Source: an uncultured Eubacteriales bacterium
GTDB taxonomy: Bacteria; Bacillota; Clostridia; Oscillospirales; Butyricicoccaceae
NCBI GenBank assembly: GCA_910586105.1
Contig: CAJUGU010000120.1
Location: 1 to 12,261 of the forward strand
Reading direction: 5' to 3'
Length of the DNA: 12,261 nucleotides
Shown here: positions 1 to 5,129 of the stretch, piece by piece
Numbering within the stretch: position 1 is the first letter of the stretch
How the letters are laid out: each line of letters opens with the position of its first letter
Notes under the pieces: model-generated
Database searches by the model: none
What the model was told of the DNA's origin: nothing
Seen by the model: only the letters and a program-made list of their open reading frames with translations
Made by a program: the position numbers and the translations under genes

Positions 1-40
1 CTATGATGACAGTGTTTTGTTATTTCACTGTCTTTCATAG
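1..40. repeat. Imperfect inverted repeat at window edge
   Basis: Two nested arms are visible: CTATGA (1-6) pairs with TCATAG (35-40), and GACAGTG (8-14) pairs with CACTGTC (26-32). Small internal mismatches separate the arms and the loop is 11 bases of AT-rich sequence. The element lies about 70 bases beyond the stop of the carboxypeptidase gene on the minus strand, so it could be the end of that transcript. Any U-tract would fall outside the window. It could also be a regulatory palindrome of a neighbouring gene. No ribosome site precedes the ATG inside it on the minus strand, so I do not call a gene here. Confidence 0.5.
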
Positions 41-111
41 AGGGAGCATATCACGTTTGGGCGCAGTCCTGCTTTTTGTGGGATCTCGCGGTGATGCCGC
101 GCGGCGCGGCG

Positions 112-1452
112 TTACCGGCGGCGGCGGTTGCTTTCGTATTCGTCGTCGTAATACCGGCGGCGCATCATGGCGCGGCGGCGCGCCGCCTTCCGGCGGGTAT
201 GGATCGCGCGCAGCACAACGCAAAACGCGAAGAATACGATCAGCACGAACACCGTCACCCGGAAGGTCGTGCTCTGGAAAAAGTGGTCGAGCTTGTCCTT
301 ATAATACAGCACGTTCGACATGGACACGTCGTTGAGCGCGACCAGGTCGACTTCGCCGTATTCTACGCCTTCATAGGAAACCCTCACCGAACCCATTTTC
401 TCGCCTGCATGGATCGGGGCCGGGACGCTGTCCGGTAAGTCGTAGTCCAGGTCGAGCTCGTCCACATCAAGGTCGATCGGCACGACGGCGGTCAGGCCTT
501 CAGCGGTCTTCACGGATAATTTATCCGTTTCGGTTGACAGGGTCACGCCCACGGTCGCGATCGTCAGGTCGGACTGTACCAGCGTCTTCGACGCAAAATT
601 GGAAAAACCCCATTCAAACAGCCGTTTGGTCTCGGTGAAGTTCGGACGGACGCCGCCGGTATAATCATCCTTGTCGCAGCCCATCAGGACGGAGATCAGC
701 ATGCCGCCGTTGTGTTCCGCCGCCGATACCAGGCACGCGCCTGCGGGGGTGGTCGTGCCGGTCTTGATGCCTTTGCAGTCGCTGTAATACCAGGGATCCG
801 CGCGGCGGAGGATCAGCTGGTTGGTAGTCAGCACCTGACGTTCCCCTTGCAGGTTGGTCGCGGACAGGGTCTTGATCGCCGTGCGGACGACTTCCTGAAA
901 GGTCTCGTCCTTCATGGCTTCGGACGCGATGCGGTACAGGTCGCGCGCCGTCGTATAGTGGTTTTCGTCGTGCAGGCCGTGCGGGTTGGCAAAATGCGTG
1001 CCTGTGCAGCCCAAAACGATTGCTTCCTGATTCATCATCCATACGAAATTTTCAATCGTGCCGCCCACGTGACGCGCCAGCATGTTCGCCGCTTCATTGC
1101 CCGAAGGCAGCAGCAGGCAATATAGCAGGTCGTGGATCGTTAAGGTCTCGTCGACCTTGATTCCTGCCAGCGTCGAGCCGGGTTCCAGCGTCGAGAGGTC
1201 TTCGTCGATGCAGGTCTCGGTCTCGTCCAGTTCGCAGTATTTGAGCACCAGCAGCGCGGTCATGATCTTGGTGGTGGACGCCGGATACGCCATATCGTCG
1301 GCGCTGATCTCGTAGAAGACCTGCCCGGTCTCCGGGTCGGCCAGGATCGCGTTGCGCGCTTTGATCCTGGGGTCGTCCAGCGCGAAGGCGCAGGGCGTCA
1401 GCGCCGAAACGCACAAAAGGAGGAGCAGCAGGCGTTTGAGCGTTTGTTTCAT
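112..1452 (-). CDS. D-alanyl-D-alanine carboxypeptidase (DacF/PBP5-type, S11 family)
   Basis: A 446-residue low-molecular-weight penicillin-binding protein that trims the terminal D-Ala from peptidoglycan stem peptides outside the cell membrane. All three penicilloyl-transferase motifs are present: SxxK at residues 59-62 (STTK), SGN at 117-119 and KTG at 230-232. A signal peptide covers roughly residues 1-24 (basic start, Leu run, Ala-rich end), with the mature protein starting near ALDDP. A PBP5-type C-terminal beta domain follows the catalytic domain. Near residues 398-417 there is a hydrophobic helix, then a strongly basic tail (about 29 residues, many Arg) that should be cytoplasmic. This is a true membrane span rather than the amphipathic anchor of E. 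coli PBP5. The ATG abuts the stop of the upstream gene, so translation is probably coupled. Whether it is the vegetative or the sporulation paralogue cannot be told from sequence alone. Confidence 0.93.
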   Translation of the reverse strand: MKQTLKRLLLLLLCVSALTPCAFALDDPRIKARNAILADPETGQVFYEISADDMAYPASTTKIMTALLVLKYCELDETETCIDEDLSTLEPGSTLAGIKVDETLTIHDLLYCLLLPSGNEAANMLARHVGGTIENFVWMMNQEAIVLGCTGTHFANPHGLHDENHYTTARDLYRIASEAMKDETFQEVVRTAIKTLSATNLQGERQVLTTNQLILRRADPWYYSDCKGIKTGTTTPAGACLVSAAEHNGGMLISVLMGCDKDDYTGGVRPNFTETKRLFEWGFSNFASKTLVQSDLTIATVGVTLSTETDKLSVKTAEGLTAVVPIDLDVDELDLDYDLPDSVPAPIHAGEKMGSVRVSYEGVEYGEVDLVALNDVSMSNVLYYKDKLDHFFQSTTFRVTVFVLIVFFAFCVVLRAIHTRRKAARRRAMMRRRYYDDEYESNRRRR

Positions 1453-1686
1453 TCAGTCCTCCTCCAGCGAAAAATCGGCGTCGGTGAAGCTGCCGCGCAG
1501 CACCGCAGGCTTGGGCGGGACCCGGCGGAACGGGTCGTAGCGGAACGAACGGCAGGAGCCGCCGCAGGGGACGACCCCGCGTTTGTGGCACATCATATTG
1601 TCCTCACCGAGCGGTACGGCGCGCTGGCAGTAGGCGCAATGCGGCTCGATACCGGCACGGAACAATGAATTTTTGCGTCGGAACAT
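1453..1686 (-). CDS. Small Cys-rich conserved hypothetical protein
   Basis: A 77-residue basic protein with five cysteines: a CxxC pair at residues 17/20, then Cys33, Cys41 and Cys45. The spacing would suit a small zinc-binding fold. The middle part (CRSFRYDPFRRVPPKP, residues 45-60) resembles what I remember of short uncharacterised clostridial proteins that often carry a 'C-SF-YDP-KR-P' stretch; this is recollection, not a search result. The start is supported by AAAGGAG a few bases upstream of the ATG. Its TGA is directly followed by the ATG of the carboxypeptidase with no intervening base, so the two are almost certainly co-transcribed. No signal peptide or membrane segment is visible, so it is probably cytoplasmic. 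Function unknown. Confidence 0.75.
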   Translation of the reverse strand: MFRRKNSLFRAGIEPHCAYCQRAVPLGEDNMMCHKRGVVPCGGSCRSFRYDPFRRVPPKPAVLRGSFTDADFSLEED

Positions 1687-1818
1687 TCGGGTTTTCTCCT
1701 TTTATCAACGATCAGGGGAATGCGCGGGGGCGGCGTCCAGCCGGGGAAGGGCCTGTCCGGGCTCCCGGCGCGCCGCGGCCAAACCGCGCAAATATCGATA
1801 AGGCCGCTTCCGTCCTTG

Positions 1819-1849
1819 CCGCCTGCGGTCAAAAGCTGGCCGCAGGCAG
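1819..1849. other. GC-rich hairpin between ylbJ and the Cys-rich gene
   Basis: CCGCCTGCGG (1819-1828) can pair with CCGCAGGCAG (1840-1849), giving ten pairs including one wobble and an 11-base loop. No T-run follows on either strand, so it is not a standard intrinsic terminator. It sits in the 268-base gap between the ylbJ stop and the Cys-rich gene. That gap also carries a poorly supported open frame that I do not call. I see no clear promoter in the gap. Confidence 0.35.
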
Positions 1850-1954
1850 GGAGGGGCGCGCCTTTGGTTTCAAATAAGCGTTCGGCGTCCGCCCGGGGAG
1901 CCGCCGTGGCGGCATAGGCGGGGCGCGGCAGCCCGGTCAAGGCTGTGTCTTCCA

Positions 1955-3058
1955 TTATAACGCGTTTCGTCCGGATTTTCCATACCTAATTGTAAATAAA
2001 ATCAAAATCCCTGCGCCGGCTGCGGGGAGCGCGGCAAAAAACGGCGCAATCGCATCCGCGGGGGCAAAAACCTGCACGGAATGCGGCAGGGCGGCGCACC
2101 AGATCGACGCCAGGGCATAGGACAGGGCGGCGTGCAGCAGTTTGCCGATCCAATAGGAGCGCGGCGACAGACCGCTCCCGGCTAAAATGCTCAGGGTCTG
2201 GCAATGCACGGACAGGCCGCCGAAGCCGACCAGTAGGCTGAGCAGCGGCAGCAGGCTGCGCGCCGGCAAACCGCAGCCCGGCAAAACGGCCAAGCCGTTG
2301 GTCAATTCGATCAAGCCGCGCGCGCATGCGCCTGCGGCCTCCGTTGGAAGCCCGGCCAGACGCAGCAAAGGCGCAAGCAGGGCGGCGAAGGTATCCAAAA
2401 CGCCGACGGCTCCGGCGAGTGCGAGCAGTACGGCAAAGAAAACGATGAACGCGGTCACTTTCAGGGCGGTCGACATGCCGTCGGTCACGGAACCGACGAA
2501 TGCGGTCGCGAACGGCTCGCTGCTCATGGGGCGAGCGGCGTTCGACCCGCTACCAGCCGGCCGGGTCAGGGCCAGCCCGGTCATAAGCGCGGCTGCTACG
2601 TGGATCGCATATAGCAAAAAACCGGTGCGCACCGAACCGCAGACGGCGGCGCCGCACATCCCCACTAGGAAAGCGGGGCCGGAGCAGTTGACGAAGCCTA
2701 GCAGGCGTTCGGCGTCCTCGCGTCCCAGCTGTCCGGCCTGAAAAAGCTGTACGGTCGTCTGCGCGCCGACGGGATAACCGCCCAGCAGCCCTAGCGCCAG
2801 CGCGGCTGCGCCGGCGCCGGGCAATCCATAAATACGTTGAAAGGGACGGGCTAACAATCGGCCAAGGGCGCTTGCAAGTCCGGTGCGCACCATCAGGGAA
2901 CCGGCCACGAAGAAGGGGAACAGGGCGGGCAGGGCGGTTTCGGCGGCGATCCGAAGTCCGTTGCGCACGCCTTCCGCCGCCTCGGGCGCATACAATGCCA
3001 ATGCAAGCAGCAGCGTGCCAGCCGCCAGTGCTGCCGTCAACTTCCGCAGCCGTTTCAT
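1955..3058 (-). CDS. ylbJ: YlbJ-type sporulation integral membrane protein
   Basis: A 367-residue polytopic membrane protein with about eight hydrophobic segments and the layout of the YlbJ / nucleoside-recognition (Gate) family. Segments such as TALPALFPFFVAGSLM (residues about 41-56), GLLGGYPVGAQTT and NCSGPAFLVGMCG are typical of this family. In Bacillus subtilis ylbJ is a mother-cell, sigma-E-controlled sporulation gene; the transported or sensed ligand is not known. The start is supported by AAAGGGTG seven bases before the ATG. The length is slightly below the usual 400 or so residues, but both ends look intact. It has its own leader with a possible sigma-E-like promoter, and a 268-base gap separates it from the next minus-strand gene. 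The presence of ylbJ suggests the organism sporulates or descends from a spore-former. Confidence 0.85.
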   Translation of the reverse strand: MKRLRKLTAALAAGTLLLALALYAPEAAEGVRNGLRIAAETALPALFPFFVAGSLMVRTGLASALGRLLARPFQRIYGLPGAGAAALALGLLGGYPVGAQTTVQLFQAGQLGREDAERLLGFVNCSGPAFLVGMCGAAVCGSVRTGFLLYAIHVAAALMTGLALTRPAGSGSNAARPMSSEPFATAFVGSVTDGMSTALKVTAFIVFFAVLLALAGAVGVLDTFAALLAPLLRLAGLPTEAAGACARGLIELTNGLAVLPGCGLPARSLLPLLSLLVGFGGLSVHCQTLSILAGSGLSPRSYWIGKLLHAALSYALASIWCAALPHSVQVFAPADAIAPFFAALPAAGAGILILFTIRYGKSGRNAL

Positions 3059-3081
3059 ACGATCACACCCTTTCTGCCATA

Positions 3082-3110
3082 ATCTTATGCACGCCTCCGG
3101 ACAATCATGC
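3082..3110 (-). promoter_or_regulatory. Possible sigma-E-type promoter for ylbJ
   Basis: On the minus strand a GCATGAT box (3110-3104) and a CATAAGAT box (3089-3082) are separated by 14 bases. Compared with the B. subtilis sigma-E pattern (KMATATT, 13-15 bases, CATACAMT), 5 of 7 and 6 of 8 positions agree. The start would fall about 20-25 bases before the ATG. The match is imperfect. It is favoured because the downstream gene is a known sigma-E target in Bacillus, which is partly circular reasoning. Confidence 0.4.
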
Positions 3111-3145
3111 CTCTTCCGCCGCGCCGCTGTTCGGGCGGCGGAGCG

Positions 3146-3187
3146 GCGCGGACGGCGGTCCTGCGCGGACGGCGGTCCTGCGCGGAC
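3146..3187. repeat. 17-bp GC-rich tandem repeat, about 2.5 copies
   Basis: The unit GCGCGGACGGCGGTCCT occurs at 3146-3162 and again, identically, at 3163-3179, followed by a partial third copy (GCGCGGAC, 3180-3187). It runs directly into the dispersed palindrome at 3188. Identical units suggest recent duplication by slippage. No open frame with a ribosome site uses it. Confidence 0.85.
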
Positions 3188-3223
3188 GCGCCAGAGGGAC
3201 GAATCCCTCTGGACTCCCTTTTT
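3188..3223 (+). repeat. Dispersed palindromic element, copy 1 (hairpin plus ACTCCC-T5)
   Basis: CCAGAGGGA (3191-3199) and TCCCTCTGG (3204-3212) form a perfect 9-bp stem with the loop CGAA. GCG precedes the stem, and ACTCCC then five T (3213-3223) follow it. The same layout, inverted and with a CCAGAGGGG/CCCCTCTGG stem, ends the window at 12231-12261. The base changes in the stem are compensated (A-T pair to G-C pair), and the flank ACTCCC is kept. The T-run lies six bases after the stem, so it may weakly stop plus-strand transcription. The shared flanks point to a repeat family rather than a chance hairpin. Confidence 0.75.
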
Positions 3224-3268
3224 CCGCTGCGGCGGGAATCGGTGCGTACCAAATCGTTTGCGCGTACA

Positions 3269-3302
3269 GCTTCATCCCGCCACAACGACGGCGGGACGAA
3301 GC
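3269..3302. repeat. Long hairpin in intergenic region
   Basis: GCTTCATCCCGCC (3269-3281) pairs with GGCGGGACGAAGC (3290-3302): twelve pairs with one A-C mismatch and an 8-base loop. It lies about 45 bases after the dispersed palindrome and may be part of the same composite repeat. No T-run follows on either strand, so it is unlikely to be a simple terminator. Confidence 0.6.
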
Positions 3303-3454
3303 AGCAAGCATGGCAACCCTTTTCGGATTTCAGGCGTCGGCGGCTTTCCCTTTTGGCTGAAAAACAGTACAGCGGACAGGACGGCGCGCCCCTTCCGTAT
3401 CCGGCGCCATCGGCGGAAAATTTCACCGATCCTGACCGGTATGTAAAATCCCCC

Positions 3455-3483
3455 TGTACGGCTGGGAAAAATTGTGTTATAAT
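3455..3483 (+). promoter_or_regulatory. Extended -10 promoter for kinase-kptA unit
   Basis: A perfect TATAAT at 3478-3483 is preceded by TGT (3475-3477), giving an extended -10 (TGn). The -35 region (around 3455-3460, TGTACG) matches poorly, which is common with extended -10 promoters. Transcription would start near 3490, leaving a leader of about 170 bases before the kinase start. Confidence 0.7.
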
Positions 3484-3559
3484 ATTTCCATAGAAGGTTT
3501 TTAACCGCGAAGGGATCGTTTGCAGCAACGGTATCGTAAAGGGCTTCCTCCTCAGGACA

Positions 3560-3611
3560 GGATCGCCGCCTTGACCGCTGCGCCCCCTTGACCGCCAGGT
3601 CGCGGCGATCC
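3560..3611 (+). promoter_or_regulatory. Structured 5' leader hairpin upstream of the kinase gene
   Basis: GGATCGCCGC (3560-3569) is fully complementary to GCGGCGATCC (3602-3611). Four inner pairs (GACC 3573-3576 with GGTC 3598-3601) extend the stem after a 3-base bulge. The enclosed part contains two copies of CTTGACCGC. A run of seven T (3636-3642) lies about 25 bases after the stem and just before the GAGGAGGG ribosome site, too far away for a standard terminator. I do not recognise a named riboswitch class. It could be a regulatory leader, an RNA-stabilising stem, or the remains of a repeat. Confidence 0.5.
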
Positions 3612-3657
3612 CGGGTATGTCCGGAAACTAGATCATTTTTTTGAGGAGGGTCACTGG

Positions 3658-4305
3658 ATGGCAACCACGATCATTACCATTGCACGCCAATATGGCAGCG
3701 GCGGACGCACCGTAGGCAAACGGCTCGCCGAACAACTTAGCATCCCCTATTATGACCGCGAGATCATTACCATGGCTTCGGAAGACAGCGGGATCAACGC
3801 CAAGCTGTTCACCGATGAAAAGCTTAAATCCCCCCTGCGCAGCCTGCTGAAACCGCGCGGCATCGATCATTATAAAATCCAAAGCCCCGAAAGCGCCGGG
3901 TTTACAAAGGATGACAACCTGTTCGCTATTCAGGCGAAGATCATTCGGGAATTGTCCGAACAAGGCCCCTGCATCATGATCGGCCGCTGCGCCGACCATG
4001 TGCTCAGCGGAAAACCGGGCGTCGTCAGCGTGTTCGTACATGCAAAGCCCGATTTTTGCCTGCGCGAAGCAATGAAGGTCAACAGCCTGCCCGAACGCGA
4101 AGTGCTCCGGCTGATCGAAAAGACCGACGACTACCGTGCGAAATATTATAAATATTGCACGGGGAAAACCTGGAACGACGCGCGTAATTACGACCTGTCG
4201 CTGGACAGCTCCAAGCTCGGCTTCGATGGGACGGCCCGCGCGATCCTTGCCTATATCGCGCAGCGCGAGGACTGCGACCCGTTCCCCGAACCGGCAGCAA
4301 AATAA
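3658..4305 (+). CDS. Cytidylate kinase-like family P-loop protein
   Basis: A 215-residue protein of the cytidylate-kinase-like family (Pfam Cytidylate_kin2 type), common in Firmicutes and distinct from the housekeeping Cmk. The N-terminal strand and P-loop read ITIARQYGSGGRTVGKRLA, with the nucleotide-binding loop at residues 13-21. The IGR(C)AD segment at residues 108-113 is another family hallmark, and a basic helical lid region (REAMKVNSL...EREVLRLIEKTDDYRAKYY) follows. The DLSLDSSKLGFDG segment near the C-terminus is typical of this family too. It is expected to be cytoplasmic; the true phosphate acceptor of this family is not established. GAGGAGGG about 7 bases before the ATG sets the start. 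It is the first gene of a unit with kptA, 54 bases apart, behind a promoter and a structured leader. The role of nucleoside phosphorylation next to an RNA-repair enzyme is not known. Confidence 0.88.
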   Translation: MATTIITIARQYGSGGRTVGKRLAEQLSIPYYDREIITMASEDSGINAKLFTDEKLKSPLRSLLKPRGIDHYKIQSPESAGFTKDDNLFAIQAKIIRELSEQGPCIMIGRCADHVLSGKPGVVSVFVHAKPDFCLREAMKVNSLPEREVLRLIEKTDDYRAKYYKYCTGKTWNDARNYDLSLDSSKLGFDGTARAILAYIAQREDCDPFPEPAAK

Positions 4306-4308
4306 ACA

Positions 4309-4343
4309 GCGGCATTTGCCGCATCGGACGGTCAAGCCGTCCG
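4309..4343 (+). other. Two small hairpins between kinase and kptA
   Basis: The 54-base gap contains GCGGCA/TGCCGC (4309-4322, tiny loop) and CGGACGG/CCGTCCG (4325-4343, 5-base loop TCAAG). The second hairpin ends about six bases before the kptA ribosome site GGGAGG. There is no T-run, so termination is unlikely. They may limit mRNA decay or tune the ratio of the two proteins. Confidence 0.5.
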
Positions 4344-4359
4344 GCCTTGGGAGGTTATC

Positions 4360-4905
4360 ATGCAGGATTTGAATCAGCTCAGCCGTTATTTGAGCCTGAT
4401 CCTCCGCCATAAACCGGAGGCCGCCGGCATCTCTTTGGATGAACATGGTTGGGCAGACGTTTCGCAACTGATCGATGGGATCCGGCGCTCCCGCCCGTTC
4501 GATCTCAAAACGCTTGAGGAAATCGTGCGTACCGATCAGAAACAACGGTATTCCTTCACCGACGACCACCGGCTGATCCGCGCCAATCAGGGGCATTCCG
4601 TCCCGGTCGACGTGGAACTGGATCAGCTCCAGCCGCCGGAATTCTTATGGCATGGAACGGCAGAACGGTTTACCCCGTCGATCGAAGCCCAGGGGCTGCT
4701 CCCCATGGGCCGGCTATATGTCCACCTTTCCAGCGATCCCGACGTTGCCGTGACCGTTGGCGCGCGGCATGGAAAAGCGGTCGTTTATCGCGTGCGCTCC
4801 GGCGCTATGGCACAGGAAGGGATCCCCTTTTATCGCTCCGTAAACGGCGTTTGGTTGACCCTTCACGTCCCGGCAAAATTTCTGGAACGGCAGGCGGGAC
4901 GCTAA
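4360..4905 (+). CDS. kptA: RNA 2'-phosphotransferase, Tpt1/KptA family
   Basis: A 181-residue protein matching the full length of bacterial KptA. In eukaryotes and archaea the family moves the 2'-phosphate left by tRNA splicing onto NAD+, giving ADP-ribose-1'',2''-cyclic phosphate. Bacteria lack that splicing, so the natural substrate here is unknown. The winged-helix N-terminal half shows LSRYLSLILRHKP and LDEHGWADVSQLI. The expected Arg-His-Arg-Arg active-site set is visible as Arg16, His17, Arg63 (KQRYSF) and Arg136 (VGARHG). IRANQGHSV (73-81) and the WHGT motif (97-100) mark the NAD+-binding half. One family position often read as R-x-HVHLS is here GRLYVHLS. The start follows a good GGGAGG site seven bases upstream. 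It is the last gene of its unit and is followed by an intrinsic terminator. Confidence 0.93.
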   Translation: MQDLNQLSRYLSLILRHKPEAAGISLDEHGWADVSQLIDGIRRSRPFDLKTLEEIVRTDQKQRYSFTDDHRLIRANQGHSVPVDVELDQLQPPEFLWHGTAERFTPSIEAQGLLPMGRLYVHLSSDPDVAVTVGARHGKAVVYRVRSGAMAQEGIPFYRSVNGVWLTLHVPAKFLERQAGR

Positions 4906-4955
4906 AGCAGCAACACGATTTCTCATGCCCCGCCCTCTCTTCATGCGCTCCCCCT

Positions 4956-4997
4956 ATAAGCTGCACGCGGCTGCCCGCCGTTTGCAGCTTATTTTTT
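4956..4997 (+). terminator. Intrinsic terminator of the kinase-kptA unit
   Basis: ATAAGCTGCA (4956-4965) and TGCAGCTTAT (4983-4992) form a perfect 10-bp stem. Its 3' arm runs into a T6 tract (4992-4997). It lies 50 bases after the kptA stop. Confidence 0.9.
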
Positions 4998-5063
4998 GTC
5001 CCGCTCGCAGGGCGATGTCGCCCTCCTGCACGGCAGGCCGCTGAAAAATTTCCCCGGATGCTC

Positions 5064-5092
5064 TTGGAATCCTTTCCATACAGTGGTATACT
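5064..5092 (+). promoter_or_regulatory. Sigma-A-type promoter for the MBOAT-DHHW unit
   Basis: TTGGAA (5064-5069) and TATACT (5087-5092) are separated by exactly 17 bases, with TGG just before the -10 (extended -10). Transcription would start near 5099, about 30 bases before the MBOAT start. Confidence 0.85.
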
Positions 5093-5129
5093 AGGGGTAA
5101 CTTTTTCGATCCGTGGAGGCTCCCCACCT

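Larger units (their letters stand above)
3111..3454. other. Gene-free, repeat-rich intergenic region
   Basis: Between the ylbJ promoter area and the promoter of the kinase unit I find no credible gene. Several short open frames cross it in all directions, but they lack ribosome sites, are Arg/Pro/Ala-rich and are built from the repeats. The stretch holds a GC-rich tandem repeat, a palindrome shared with the window's right edge and a long second hairpin, listed separately. It looks like an insertion hot spot or a composite of small interspersed repeats. Confidence 0.6.

Noticed and set aside
1..38. Start of a minus-strand gene at the ATG at 38
   Set aside because: The bases before it are pyrimidine-rich with no ribosome site, and only twelve codons are visible, all inside the inverted repeat.
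1593..1955. 120-codon minus-strand open frame starting in a TAATG overlap with the ylbJ stop
   Set aside because: It overlaps the better supported Cys-rich gene over its last third, shows no recognisable domain, and its Pro/Ala/Arg/Gly-rich content looks like unselected GC-rich sequence. The TAATG overlap is suggestive but not enough.
3085..3528. Several 60-190-codon frames across the 3059-3657 intergenic region on both strands
   Set aside because: Arg/Pro/Ala-rich translations of repeats, no ribosome sites, mutually overlapping in many frames.
3636..3642. T7 run before the kinase gene as an attenuator terminator
   Set aside because: The main stem ends about 25 bases earlier and only a four-pair hairpin lies between, so a standard terminator is not supported.
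3628..4596. 322-codon minus-strand frame antisense to kinase and kptA
   Set aside because: Both plus-strand genes have clear family motifs and ribosome sites; the antisense frame is a by-product of GC-rich codon use.
4647..5129. Longer in-frame N-terminal extension of the MBOAT protein
   Set aside because: It would overlap kptA and pass through an intrinsic terminator and the promoter; the start at 5130 has a ribosome site and the family's usual N-terminus.
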